Assembly (NCBI GenBank): GCA_035478775.1 | Contig: DATIJG010000002.1 | Span: forward strand, 1-64,000 | Source: CAMLQK01 sp035478775 | Lineage (GTDB): Bacteria; Patescibacteriota; Saccharimonadia; Saccharimonadales; UBA4665 | DNA: 64,000 nt | Direction: 5' to 3' | Shown: piece after piece, positions 1 to 8,098 of the stretch | How positions within the stretch are numbered: the first letter of the stretch is position 1 | How the letters are laid out: each line of letters opens with the position of its first letter | Position numbers and translations under genes: made by a program | The notes under the pieces: model-generated | What the model was told of the DNA's origin: nothing | The model's database searches: none | The model's input: only the letters and a program-made list of their open reading frames with translations

Positions 1-2
1 GT

Positions 3-23
3 GGAGGCGGCGGCGGTTGGTAG
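3..23 (+). CDS. 3' end of a gene running in from the left (Gly-rich tail)
   Basis: One frame reads a run of glycines followed by Trp and a TAG stop at 21-23. A glycine-rich tail ending in an aromatic residue is common in secreted TPM-domain proteins, but only six codons are visible, so the identity is a guess. The ~145 bases up to the next gene hold no other convincing ORF. They contain a TATACAAT -10-like element near 129-136 that could serve the downstream channel gene. Confidence 0.3.
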   Translation, partial: GGGGGW

Positions 24-167
24 GACGGACTTTCTGTAAAAGCGTCGATAGCTGTTAAAAGTAACTGGGTTTTTGCGCGAAGCGAAATTCATCAAAGCCA
101 TCAAAACTTTGCATTTACGCCCGCGTTTTATACAATAAAAAGGTAATGCTTTTTTGAGAGGTGTGAC

Positions 168-1049
168 GTGACGGCAGCAGACGTGCAAGCTTGGTGGGAT
201 AATAGATTTGTACAAATTTTAGTCACTGTAATTGTGGGGCTTGTTATACAGGTTGCATCGCGCCGGTTTATCGACCGTATTATTCGCCGGGCAGTGCGTC
301 CACGCTACCACAATAACGAAGCCGACGAGCGTAAGCGCGAAAAAACGCTTATCGCTGTGTTCCACACACTAGCAGGCGTTATTATTTGGATAGTCGTGCT
401 TATCGCCATTATGATTGAAATGCGCGTCAACATCGCCGGTTTGCTAACCGGAGCTGGCCTTATCGGCGTGGTGGCCAGCCTTGGTGCCCAAAACGTTATA
501 AAAGATGTGCTGGCTGGTACGTTCATTATTATGGAAAACCAATACCGCGTAGGCGATGTGGTGCGTTTAAGCGCTGGCTTGCCAGATGGTGTTTCAGGGA
601 TGGTTGAAGATATAACCGTGCGTATTACAAAACTACGTGATATGGACGGCAATTTGCATACTATTGCCAATGGTTCTGCTGGCGTTGTCACTAACATGAC
701 GTTTCAATTTGCCAATGTCAATATCGATGTGCCAGTTTCCTACGACACCGATATCGAGCTGGTCAAAAAAATTATCAATCAAGTGGGCATTGAGCTTGCC
801 GGGGACAAAACCTTAGGCCATGATATTTCCGAAGCTGTGCAATTTTTACGAGTGGATTCGTTTGGGGATTCGACCTTTGTGGTAAAAGCGGTTGGCAAAG
901 TGCGTGCCGGTACGCAGTGGGACGTGGCAGGTGAGTTCAGAAAACGCTTGCTTGCGGCATTTGAAAAACACGGCTTAAGCGCGCCATATCCGCACATTGT
1001 AGTGCGTAACCAACCGCTACCTCGCGTAACATCGCGTCGAAAGCACTAG
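168..1049 (+). CDS. MscS-family small-conductance mechanosensitive channel
   Basis: A 293-residue membrane protein of the MscS family, which forms heptameric channels that release solutes on hypo-osmotic shock. One hydrophobic helix lies at about 14-30 and two more at about 60-85 and 88-115. The last carries the Gly/Ala-rich pore helix (GLLTGAGLIGVVASLGAQN) typical of MscS TM3. The following beta domain contains the family pattern around 'FIIMENQYRVGDVV', and a cytoplasmic alpha/beta domain follows. The GTG start at 168 is preceded by GAGAGG at 156-161. It is shorter than multi-TM MscK forms and matches the minimal MscS length. No regulatory site is evident. Confidence 0.93.
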   Translation: MTAADVQAWWDNRFVQILVTVIVGLVIQVASRRFIDRIIRRAVRPRYHNNEADERKREKTLIAVFHTLAGVIIWIVVLIAIMIEMRVNIAGLLTGAGLIGVVASLGAQNVIKDVLAGTFIIMENQYRVGDVVRLSAGLPDGVSGMVEDITVRITKLRDMDGNLHTIANGSAGVVTNMTFQFANVNIDVPVSYDTDIELVKKIINQVGIELAGDKTLGHDISEAVQFLRVDSFGDSTFVVKAVGKVRAGTQWDVAGEFRKRLLAAFEKHGLSAPYPHIVVRNQPLPRVTSRRKH

Positions 1050-1067
1050 CGTTTATCTGACGTGCAC

Positions 1068-1076
1068 TGGTATAAT
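1068..1076 (+). promoter_or_regulatory. Extended -10 (TGGTATAAT), leaderless promoter of ABC operon
   Basis: TGG-TATAAT ends 6 nt before the ATG at 1083, so transcription would begin at or next to the start codon. No Shine-Dalgarno sequence is present. Confidence 0.6.
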
Positions 1077-1082
1077 GCGAGC

Positions 1083-1793
1083 ATGATCCAAGTCCACGAC
1101 CTCCAAAAAACGTATGGCAAAAAAGCCACCGCATTTCAGGCGTTAAAGGGCGTAACTTTTGAAATTCCCACCGGCAGCAAAGTGGCGATTATTGGTAGAA
1201 GCGGTTCTGGCAAATCGACACTGATGCATATTATGGGCGGGCTTGACCACCCGACTGAAGGCAATGTGATGGTTGACGGCAAAAACCTGGCGACTCTTAA
1301 GCGAAAAGCAATGGATAAATTTAGAGCCCAAGATTTGGGCTTCGTGTTTCAGGCATTTTTTGTAGAAGGTAACCAGACATGCTACGAAAATGTGTCGTTG
1401 CCGCTCGAGATTAATCGTATCCGCACCACCAAGCGCCGTCGGCTTATCGAAGCGGCATTGCAAAAAGTGGATCTGCTCGAAAAAAAAGATCAACGCGCCA
1501 AGAATTTATCAGGCGGCCAAAAGCAGCGTTTAGCAATCGCACGGGCCATTGTGAATGAACCGAAGCTTATTTTGGCTGATGAACCCACAGGTAACCTTGA
1601 TAGCGCAACCGGCGAAAAAATCATTAAGCTTTTATTTAGCTTAAATAAAGACTTGGGCAGCACGCTGGTGGTTGTGACGCATGATCCCGACCTGGCAAAA
1701 CGCTGTGATATACAAATCGCTATCAAAGACGGCTTGGTCGTATCACTAAAACACGCCAAAGCAGCCGAATTACAGAAAGGCGCGGAAGTATAA
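1083..1793 (+). CDS. ABC transporter ATP-binding protein (MacB/LolD type)
   Basis: A 236-residue ATPase subunit of a MacB/LolD-type exporter. The Walker A (GRSGSGKST), the signature LSGGQKQRLAIARAI and the Walker B LILADEPTGNLDS followed by the H-loop histidine (VVTHD) are all intact. An ATG lies 21 nt upstream, but the start at 1083 is preferred because it sits 6 nt after a TATAAT box. The stop codon overlaps the permease start (TAATG), so the two are translationally coupled. Substrate is unknown; relatives export peptides, antibiotics or lipoproteins. The insert 'VFQAFFVEGNQTCYENV' in the Q-loop region is slightly unusual. Confidence 0.95.
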   Translation: MIQVHDLQKTYGKKATAFQALKGVTFEIPTGSKVAIIGRSGSGKSTLMHIMGGLDHPTEGNVMVDGKNLATLKRKAMDKFRAQDLGFVFQAFFVEGNQTCYENVSLPLEINRIRTTKRRRLIEAALQKVDLLEKKDQRAKNLSGGQKQRLAIARAIVNEPKLILADEPTGNLDSATGEKIIKLLFSLNKDLGSTLVVVTHDPDLAKRCDIQIAIKDGLVVSLKHAKAAELQKGAEV

Positions 1794-3088
1794 TGAAATT
1801 TTCCGACATCGTAAAACGGAGCGCACGTAACCTCCGCCATGCCAAGACGCGTACTTTACTTACCGCGGCAGCACTGGCGGTGGGTGGTTTTACACTTACT
1901 ATCACCTTGGCGGCTGCAACTGGTGCGCGCCAGTACACCAGTCGGCTTATTAGCTCTAACTTTGACCCGAGTTCGCTGACCGTAGCGCGGGATTCATCCC
2001 TGTTTAACGGTAATACCGGTGATAATGGGCCACAACCGTACGACTCCAGTCTTACGAATCTTGGCGGTGCCTTTTATGTAAAACAACTGACCGACGCCGA
2101 TTTGGCTAAATTGCGCGCTATTCCTGGCGTGCAAAGCGTTTCGCCCTCGTACCAAGTGATGGCACAGTATATAACCAGGCCCATGCCAAATAACGACAAA
2201 AAATACACAGGCGCGGTTGCTGATTTTGAAACCACCGCCCGCCCAAATGCGGCCGCGGGTGCCATTCCTGATAGCATTCAGCCCGGCCAAGCGTTATTAC
2301 CTGAACAGTACGTAAACCTGCTTGGGTTTAGCTCGGATGGCGCGGCGGTCGGCCAGCAAATTATAGTTCAGATGGTGCAGAACAATGGAAAAATACTCGA
2401 TAAACTGTTTACTGTTACAGCAGTTACTACGAAGCCAGCAACGAGTCTTGGCGCTAGCAGCGATAACATTTTAGTGGCTCAAAACGATGCCCAAGCCCTT
2501 GATGACTTCGTAAAAGGCGACACTATTCAGGCACATAAATATCTGACAGTCACTGCCAAAGTTTCAAATGGCACAAACAAGCAAACGCTTGATAACGTGA
2601 AAAACCTTATCCAAAAAGCAGGATACGCAGCCGAAAGTGTCGAAGATACTCAAAAATTCCTTGACCAAATCATTAATATTTTGCAAGCAATCATCTTAGT
2701 GTTCGGCGCAATTACGCTTATCGCATCGTTTTTTGGTGTGGTTAACACGCAATATATTAGCGTGCTAGAACGCACCCGCGAAATCGGCCTGATGAAGGCG
2801 CTGGGCATGAGCCGCAAAACGGTCAGCCGACTCTTTATTGTTGAAGCTACGTGGATTGGTTTTTTGGGTGCGTTGCTCGGCAGTGTGCTAGCGATTGTTG
2901 CGGGCATGGCGCTTAACCCATGGGTAAGTAAAAAGCTGCATTTTGGCAGTGACCGCTTACTTGTGTTTGAGCCGGGGCAAATTATACTTTTGATTATTTT
3001 CCTGATGCTTGTGACTACCGTTGCTGGACTTTTACCAGCGCGTAAGGCGGCTAAACTTGACCCGATTGAAGCATTGCGAACAGAGTAA
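1793..3088 (+). CDS. ABC transporter permease, MacB/FtsX-like
   Basis: A 431-residue permease partner of the preceding ATPase. An N-terminal helix (about 22-45) leads into a large extracytoplasmic MacB_PCD-like domain (about 50-285). A C-terminal FtsX-type domain with three membrane helices follows (about 295-320, 350-375, 395-420), with the coupling-helix sequence 'RTREIGLMKALGMSRKTV' typical of the family. The C-terminus ends in the usual ARKAAKLDPIEALR. Coupled to the ATPase by a 1-nt overlap, so the two form a full exporter; no MacA-like adaptor is adjacent. Confidence 0.95.
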   Translation: MKFSDIVKRSARNLRHAKTRTLLTAAALAVGGFTLTITLAAATGARQYTSRLISSNFDPSSLTVARDSSLFNGNTGDNGPQPYDSSLTNLGGAFYVKQLTDADLAKLRAIPGVQSVSPSYQVMAQYITRPMPNNDKKYTGAVADFETTARPNAAAGAIPDSIQPGQALLPEQYVNLLGFSSDGAAVGQQIIVQMVQNNGKILDKLFTVTAVTTKPATSLGASSDNILVAQNDAQALDDFVKGDTIQAHKYLTVTAKVSNGTNKQTLDNVKNLIQKAGYAAESVEDTQKFLDQIINILQAIILVFGAITLIASFFGVVNTQYISVLERTREIGLMKALGMSRKTVSRLFIVEATWIGFLGALLGSVLAIVAGMALNPWVSKKLHFGSDRLLVFEPGQIILLIIFLMLVTTVAGLLPARKAAKLDPIEALRTE

Positions 3089-3110
3089 AAGAAACTAAAG
3101 GAGGTTACTA

Positions 3111-3413
3111 ATGAAAGCTGTCTGGAAAGGTAAAGTAATTGCCGAAGCTCCCAAAGAGGACTTGATTTACATCGAGCAAAACTGGTATTTCCCACCAAAA
3201 AGTATCAAGCAAGAGTTCTTACGCAAAAGCCCAACGCCGTACACATGTCCATGGAAGGGCGTGTGCCAATACTTTGATGTAGGCGAAGGCGGTGACTGGT
3301 CGAAAGATAACGCCTGGAGTTACCCGTCACCAAAACCTTCGGCCATAACGATTGTAAAAAAAGATTTTAGTAATTACGTCGCCTTTTGGCGCGAGGTACA
3401 AATTATTGAATAG
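3111..3413 (+). CDS. DUF427 family protein
   Basis: A 100-residue protein that matches DUF427. It opens with a 'MKAVWKGKVIAEA' strand, followed by YFPP, a 'TPYTCPWKGVCQYFDV' core and a closing 'AWSYPSPKPSAITIVKKDFSNYVAFW'. The family is a small beta-rich fold of unknown biochemical role, found across bacteria and fungi. The start is firm: AAAGGAGG ends about 8 nt before ATG. It lies 22 nt after the ABC permease and is followed by a strong terminator, so it is probably the last gene of that unit. Confidence 0.85.
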   Translation: MKAVWKGKVIAEAPKEDLIYIEQNWYFPPKSIKQEFLRKSPTPYTCPWKGVCQYFDVGEGGDWSKDNAWSYPSPKPSAITIVKKDFSNYVAFWREVQIIE

Positions 3414-3414
3414 C

Positions 3415-3450
3415 AAAAAAGCGCCCGGGGAGGTATAGGGCGCTTTTTTT
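3415..3450. terminator. Bidirectional intrinsic terminator
   Basis: GCGCCC (3421-3426) pairs with GGGCGC (3438-3443). An A-run flanks it on the left and seven Ts on the right, so it can end both the plus-strand DUF427 unit and the minus-strand surface-protein gene. Confidence 0.9.
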
Positions 3451-3468
3451 AGCTGACTTAGAGGTTTG

Positions 3469-4182
3469 TTAGTTTTCTTGGTGAGCTAAACGACGCATAC
3501 AGTACAAGTAACCGGCTATGATGGCAATAACTGCAATCGCAATAGTACTTGTTGGACCGGTTGACGGCAACGAAGGTGTTGCTGGCGGTGTTGGAGTGGT
3601 CACAGGGGTCGTTGGTGCTGGTGTGGTTGGTGTAGGCGTTGGAGTGGGTGTCGGAGTCGGGGTTGGGGTTGGCGGACTGCTCACTTTGACTTCGGCTACG
3701 TCGCAGCCACTTTGAGAGTTATCGTTTACCGCTGTGTTGCCAGTAAAACACGCTTTGTTAGTAATAATCTGGCCGTCTTTGCTGGCGGTAACTTTTACTT
3801 GGTACTGTTTAGTGACGCTTTGAGTTGGCTTTAGCGTACCCAAGTTTTCGGTAATTGTACGTTGGTTGGGAGTGCTTACAAGTTCCAAGCCGTCTGGCAG
3901 TGTGTCGGTCATAACGGTGCTGGTCATGTCGTTCATACCATCATCGTTGGTTTGTGCGTTGCTGACGGTGATGACGTAGTTAACGATGTCACCCGGCCTT
4001 ACGCTTACTGCGCTGGCGTCGTCATTGGCATCGCTCAGAGCGCCGTTTTGCGTAACGTTTTGTACTTTTTTAACAATTTTACCTTCAGGGTGCCATGCGA
4101 AAGTGCTCGAAGGTAAGGCGAACATGGCAAAGGCAGTTACGCCCACAACGCCAGTTGCAACTAAGGTCTTAATTGTGCCCAT
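3469..4182 (-). CDS. LPXTG-anchored surface protein with DUF11-like domain
   Basis: A 237-residue secreted protein. It has a signal peptide (about 1-29, cleavage near 'TFAWHPEG') and a beta-sandwich region (about 35-165) with the 'VRPGDIVNYVITVSN' pattern of DUF11-type conserved repeats. A Thr-Pro repeat stalk follows (about 171-200), then a complete C-terminal sorting signal: LPSTG at 205-209, a hydrophobic stretch and a basic RR tail. Sortase is expected to cleave LPSTG and join the protein to the wall; no sortase lies in this window. It has its own promoter and AAAGGAG ribosome site. The simple Thr-Pro repeat is prone to length change. Confidence 0.85.
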   Translation of the reverse strand: MGTIKTLVATGVVGVTAFAMFALPSSTFAWHPEGKIVKKVQNVTQNGALSDANDDASAVSVRPGDIVNYVITVSNAQTNDDGMNDMTSTVMTDTLPDGLELVSTPNQRTITENLGTLKPTQSVTKQYQVKVTASKDGQIITNKACFTGNTAVNDNSQSGCDVAEVKVSSPPTPTPTPTPTPTPTPTTPAPTTPVTTPTPPATPSLPSTGPTSTIAIAVIAIIAGYLYCMRRLAHQEN

Positions 4183-4239
4183 TTAAATACTCCTTTGTCT
4201 CACGGGAAAGACCGAGTGAGGCTCTCAATAACACTTCGC

Positions 4240-4267
4240 ATTATACTCCGGATAGTTTATTAGTCAA
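4240..4267 (-). promoter_or_regulatory. Promoter of the LPXTG surface protein
   Basis: On the minus strand, TTGACT (4267-4262), a 16-nt spacer and a perfect TATAAT (4245-4240). The ~55-nt leader contains a CTCAC/GTGAG hairpin, followed by AAAGGAG just before the ATG. Confidence 0.8.
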
Positions 4268-4345
4268 TATTTGCTTGAAAAAAGCAAGAAATCTTGTGAT
4301 ATAGGTCACCGTAATAGAAGTTAAAATGCTAAAGCTTATCTGTTA

Positions 4346-4361
4346 ATTCGGTGTACCGAAT
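4346..4361. promoter_or_regulatory. Perfect 16-bp palindrome, candidate operator
   Basis: ATTCGGT-GT-ACCGAAT is a perfect inverted repeat in the region between the divergent surface-protein and heliorhodopsin genes. Its size and symmetry suit a dimeric repressor. No cognate regulator is adjacent, so its role is inferred only from form and position. Confidence 0.4.
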
Positions 4362-4440
4362 ACAACACAAGCACCAAATCGGAGACCGGTACAGAAAAAT
4401 TTAAACAATACTTTCGCCTCTGTTGTATAAAAGCAATTAG

Positions 4441-4449
4441 TGGTATAGT
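4441..4449 (+). promoter_or_regulatory. Extended -10 (TGGTATAGT), leaderless heliorhodopsin promoter
   Basis: TATAGT (4444-4449) preceded by TGG ends 7 nt before the ATG at 4457, with no ribosome-binding sequence between. Confidence 0.6.
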
Positions 4450-4456
4450 TTAACAC

Positions 4457-5257
4457 ATGGTGCTTCAAAACTCAGAGACTATAAAACAAAATTCTGGCCG
4501 CATTATTGTGTGGAATAAATGGCTGGGAGTGGCACATTTCGTTCAGGGTTGTGTTATTTTATTGCTTAGTAGCACCAGAACCATCCCGATTTCTACAAGT
4601 TACCAAGCAGTTGATCCGTTGCAAACTGCCAATGTCGGCCACACCGTATTCGCGACAGCAACCCGGCATATATTCGACCTTAATCTGGCTGCAATAATTG
4701 CTGAGTTCTTTTTCATTTCGGCAGCCGCACACTTTTTCGTAGCAACTGTATACAAAAAGCAGTATCTTAACGGCATAAAACAGGGTAGTAACCGGGCACG
4801 CTGGATCGATTACTCGCTCAGTACGAGTGTTATGTTGGTGGCTATAGGAGTGCTATCTGGAATCTACGACCTCTCTACATTGGTGCTTGTTTTTGTGCTC
4901 GAAATGGTTGCGAGTTTACTCGGCTTGGCTATGGAAATGTACAATAAAGGCAAGCGTGAGCCAAACTGGCTAGCTTTTGTAATTAGCTGTATTGCCGCTA
5001 TTGCGCCGTGGATTGCTTTGGCGCTATACGCTTGGGGTGCTGGAGTATACGGTGGCCATATGCCGGGCTTTGTGTACGGTATTCTCACGAGTATTTTTGT
5101 GCTTTTCGCCTGCATTGCTGGCAACACATATTTGCAATATAAAAAACGTAGCCACTGGGCTAACTACTTATTTAGCGAAAAAGTGTACATGATTTTAAAC
5201 CTGGCTACCAAGACGGTTTTGGCGTGGCAAATCTTTGCAGGAGCGTTGCGACCGTAG
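4457..5257 (+). CDS. Heliorhodopsin
   Basis: A 266-residue seven-helix retinal protein of the heliorhodopsin family, which has inverted topology (N-terminus inside) and no established pumping activity. Recognisable family blocks are 'RWIDYSLSTS' at 115-124 in helix 3 and 'SEKVYMILNLATKTVLAWQIF' in helix 7, where K252 is the expected Schiff-base lysine. His27 and His92 match conserved histidines of the group. The counterion position, usually Glu in an R-W-x-E-Y motif, is Asp118 here. Retinal or carotenoid genes are not in the window. An HAD-phosphatase gene begins 8 nt downstream, suggesting co-transcription. Confidence 0.93.
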   Translation: MVLQNSETIKQNSGRIIVWNKWLGVAHFVQGCVILLLSSTRTIPISTSYQAVDPLQTANVGHTVFATATRHIFDLNLAAIIAEFFFISAAAHFFVATVYKKQYLNGIKQGSNRARWIDYSLSTSVMLVAIGVLSGIYDLSTLVLVFVLEMVASLLGLAMEMYNKGKREPNWLAFVISCIAAIAPWIALALYAWGAGVYGGHMPGFVYGILTSIFVLFACIAGNTYLQYKKRSHWANYLFSEKVYMILNLATKTVLAWQIFAGALRP

Positions 5258-5264
5258 CGCCGCC

Positions 5265-5900
5265 ATGATCAAGATTGTCTTATTTGATTTTGATGGAACC
5301 ATTGCCGACAGTTTTACGGTTGTGCAAAATATATTTTACGAAATTACAGGTAAGCCGCGTATAAAAGACCCCGTCGAAATTGAACGTTTGCGCAAAATGC
5401 CTACCCTCGCTGCTGTAAGAGAGTTGCACATACGGCCGTGGCAAATCCCTGGATTGCTTATAAAAGGCCGTACGGCGATGGCGCAGCACATCAACGATAT
5501 CCCAATTTTCCCAGGTATGGTGCAAGTTATCCGCAAACTACATGCCGACGGCTTTGAGCTGTACGTTATGAGTTCTAATAGCGCCCAAAACGTACAAGAT
5601 TTTTTGAAACATCATAGCCTCGATAGTTATTTCATGCGGGTGTATGGTAATATTGGCTTGCTAAACAAGGCTGCGGCCATTCGTAGTGTGATGCGGCGCA
5701 ACCGGTTTGCGCCTGAAGAATGCGCATATATCGGCGACGAAACGCGCGATATAGAAGGGGCGAAGCGTGCTGGCATCACTATTATATCGGTGCCGTGGGG
5801 ATATAACGACCGGGGTCTGCTGGCACACCATCAGCCCGATATAATTGTTAGCTCACCACAAGAAATCATTACCTATTTAAAATCAAAAAATAAGGCATAA
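5265..5900 (+). CDS. HAD-superfamily hydrolase (Gph/PGP-like)
   Basis: A 211-residue HAD phosphatase. Motif I DFDGT opens the protein (DxD nucleophile and acid). Motif II is 'VMSSNS', and motif IV is 'CAYIGDETRDIEGAKRAG', where the Asp residues bind Mg2+. A helical cap occupies about 15-80. This arrangement fits phosphoglycolate or pyrophosphate phosphatases; the substrate cannot be read from sequence. The chosen ATG (5265) begins right at the conserved strand; an upstream ATG would add ten unlikely residues inside the rhodopsin gene. Eight nt separate it from the next gene. Confidence 0.9.
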   Translation: MIKIVLFDFDGTIADSFTVVQNIFYEITGKPRIKDPVEIERLRKMPTLAAVRELHIRPWQIPGLLIKGRTAMAQHINDIPIFPGMVQVIRKLHADGFELYVMSSNSAQNVQDFLKHHSLDSYFMRVYGNIGLLNKAAAIRSVMRRNRFAPEECAYIGDETRDIEGAKRAGITIISVPWGYNDRGLLAHHQPDIIVSSPQEIITYLKSKNKA

Positions 5901-5907
5901 AGATAGT

Positions 5908-7161
5908 ATGGAAGAAGTTGTTATTGAAAAATTGGTGCATGGTGGGCAGGGTCTAGGTACGCTTGAAGACGGCCGGAAGATTTTTGTATGGGGCGCATTG
6001 CCTGGCGAAAAAGTGGGCGTGCGTATTATTAAGCGTAAAAAATCGTATGTCGAGGCGGTCGTAACGGATGTCGTTGAACCATCGCCGCTACGCATTCGAC
6101 CACGCGAAGAAAATTATTTGGCAACTAGCCCGTGGCAGATTGTTCCCTTAGCTGCTGAAAACGATTACAAGCAGAGTATAGTTAAGGAATTATTTACCCA
6201 AGCGCACGTAGCCTTGCCGGAATTTTCTATCGCTGCGGCCGGGCCGGAGTGGAATTACCGCAACAAAATGGAGTACAGTTTTTGGGGCGACGAGGATGGG
6301 TTGCACTTGGCGCTGCATATGCGTGGCTCACACACCAAACAAGTTGTAAAAGGAAGCGCGCTGGCAATGCCGGCACTGGACGCCGCTGCAAATGACATTT
6401 TAGGCCAGCTGCGCGATATGCAAGTGCGCGCCGGCGACTTAAAGACAGTTATCGTGCGTTGCTCACAAAACGGTGAGGCTGCCGCGGCGCTGTTCGTAAA
6501 ACCCAAAACGTTTGCCAACACCAACTTACACGCAACCTCAAATATAAAAGGCATCCGCGTGTATCATTCTAACCCTAAAAGCCCGGCGGCCGTCCCCACG
6601 AAATTGTTAGCTGAAATAGGCGATTGCACACTTGCCGATACTTTGCTCGGCCATACATTCACATACGACATCGACTCGTTTTTTCAAGTGAACATTCCAA
6701 TTTTTGAGACTGCCCTAAATAATATTAAAAACCATGGTAGCACTGACAATTTAACGGATATGTATGCTGGTGTGGGTAGTATAGGGTTAAGTGTTGCCAA
6801 AAAACAAGTAATGTTGGTAGAAATCGACTCGGCTACCGCTGCCATGGCACGCATAAATGCTGCGAATGCCAGCGTTCAGGCTGAGGTAATTGAGGCTCCG
6901 AGTGAAAAAGCACTTGCGTACATTGTGCCAGGCAAAACCGTTATTTTTGACCCGCCGCGCGCTGGCTTGCACAACGATGTTATCAAGCAGGTTTTGCAGA
7001 TATTGCCGCCAAAAATTTTGTACCTCAGCTGCAATCCGGCAACCCAGGCGCGTGACCTTTCCCTGATAGCGCAAAATTACAAAATTACATATTTTACAGG
7101 TTATAATTTTTTCCCACACACGCCGCATATTGAAACGTTAGCTGTGCTCGAACGCATATAG
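5908..7161 (+). CDS. RlmD/TrmA-family RNA 5-methyluridine methyltransferase
   Basis: A 417-residue SAM-dependent methyltransferase acting on uridine C5 in rRNA or tRNA. An N-terminal TRAM domain (about 1-58) is followed by a central domain and a Rossmann fold. The motifs are FQVN, the SAM loop 'DMYAGVGSIGLS', 'DPPRAGL' and the catalytic-cysteine motif LYLSCNPATQARDL. The Cys cluster that holds a 4Fe-4S in E. coli RlmD is absent after the TRAM domain, so this is an iron-sulfur-free variant. Target (23S position or tRNA U54) cannot be decided. No ribosome site is visible; it lies 7 nt after the HAD gene. Confidence 0.9.
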   Translation: MEEVVIEKLVHGGQGLGTLEDGRKIFVWGALPGEKVGVRIIKRKKSYVEAVVTDVVEPSPLRIRPREENYLATSPWQIVPLAAENDYKQSIVKELFTQAHVALPEFSIAAAGPEWNYRNKMEYSFWGDEDGLHLALHMRGSHTKQVVKGSALAMPALDAAANDILGQLRDMQVRAGDLKTVIVRCSQNGEAAAALFVKPKTFANTNLHATSNIKGIRVYHSNPKSPAAVPTKLLAEIGDCTLADTLLGHTFTYDIDSFFQVNIPIFETALNNIKNHGSTDNLTDMYAGVGSIGLSVAKKQVMLVEIDSATAAMARINAANASVQAEVIEAPSEKALAYIVPGKTVIFDPPRAGLHNDVIKQVLQILPPKILYLSCNPATQARDLSLIAQNYKITYFTGYNFFPHTPHIETLAVLERI

Positions 7162-7268
7162 CCGAAGCTAAAAAAGGCCTTGCTCATTTTTATAGTACCA
7201 ATATCGCCAAACAAACGATGTAGCGATTACTTTTGTGCCTATGCCTTAAACGCGGTATAGTAAAGCTA

Positions 7269-8060
7269 ATGGCGAACAACTATTGGAGGGAACGCAGCCA
7301 GCCGTATGTACCTGGCCAGCGCACCCCGTTTAAGGTGAGTAGAAGTAAGATCGAGCTTTTTAAACAGTGCCCGCGTTGTTTTTGGCTTGATGTACGCTTA
7401 AAAATTAAACGCCCTGAAGGACCGCCGTTCAATATTAATAAGGCTATCGACGAACTATTTAAAAAAGAGTTCGACAATTACCGTCTGAAAGCGGAGCCAC
7501 ATCCGATTATGCTCGATAATAACCTCGATGGTATTTTGCCATACATGCACGAAAAGTTGGATGATTGGCGTGAAACGTTCGTAGGTGTCCAGTTCGTGCA
7601 CAAGCCTACGAATTTATTAGTATTTGGCGCGGTCGATGATTTGTGGGTCGATAAAGATGGTAATGTTATTGTGGTCGATTACAAAGCGACCGCCAAAGAT
7701 AAAGAAGTTAGTCTTAGCGCCGGTTGGCAAATTAGTTATAAGCGGCAGATGGAAGTCTACCAATGGCTGCTGCGTGCCAACGGGCTCCCCGTGCACAAAA
7801 CCGGTTACTTCGTATATACCAATGGCCGTAAGGATCTCGATGGCTTTTTTGACAAAGTGGAATTTAAAACCAAGCTTATCCCGTACACCGGTAATGACGA
7901 GTGGGTCGAGCAAACCTTACTCGACATGAAAACGTGTATGGATAGCGATATGATGCCGCCGATGGGTGATAGTATAATGGGCGGTGAATGTGAATTTTGC
8001 GCCTATGCACGCCAGCGCACACAATTGACGCTCGGGCATTTGCAAAAACAAAAGAAGTAA
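7269..8060 (+). CDS. RecB-family PD-(D/E)XK nuclease, Cas4-like
   Basis: A 263-residue member of the PDDEXK_1/Cas4 group of Fe-S exonucleases. The N-terminal 'SRSKIELFKQCPRCFWLDV' carries the first cysteine(s). The nuclease core shows 'GAVDDLWVDKDGNVIVVDYKAT' (D and DxK), followed by a 'YKRQMEVYQWLLR' helix with the motif Gln/Tyr. Near the C-terminus 'GECEFCAYARQR' supplies two more cysteines, as expected for a 4Fe-4S clasp. No cas1/cas2 or repeats are nearby, so a DNA-repair or end-processing role is more likely than CRISPR adaptation. The start at 7269 is 7 nt after TATAGT (7256-7261), another leaderless arrangement; a longer ATG-initiated frame is possible. Confidence 0.88.
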   Translation: MANNYWRERSQPYVPGQRTPFKVSRSKIELFKQCPRCFWLDVRLKIKRPEGPPFNINKAIDELFKKEFDNYRLKAEPHPIMLDNNLDGILPYMHEKLDDWRETFVGVQFVHKPTNLLVFGAVDDLWVDKDGNVIVVDYKATAKDKEVSLSAGWQISYKRQMEVYQWLLRANGLPVHKTGYFVYTNGRKDLDGFFDKVEFKTKLIPYTGNDEWVEQTLLDMKTCMDSDMMPPMGDSIMGGECEFCAYARQRTQLTLGHLQKQKK

Positions 8061-8098
8061 CAAGCCGCACATTTAACCCGCAAAAAAATTGGCTGCCG

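Noticed and set aside
3518..3715. Plus-strand ORF of Val/Gly repeats
   Set aside because: It is the complement of the Thr-Pro stalk of the surface protein; composition explained by that repeat.
7269..8060. CRISPR-Cas locus
   Set aside because: No repeat-spacer array and no cas1/cas2 or effector in the window.
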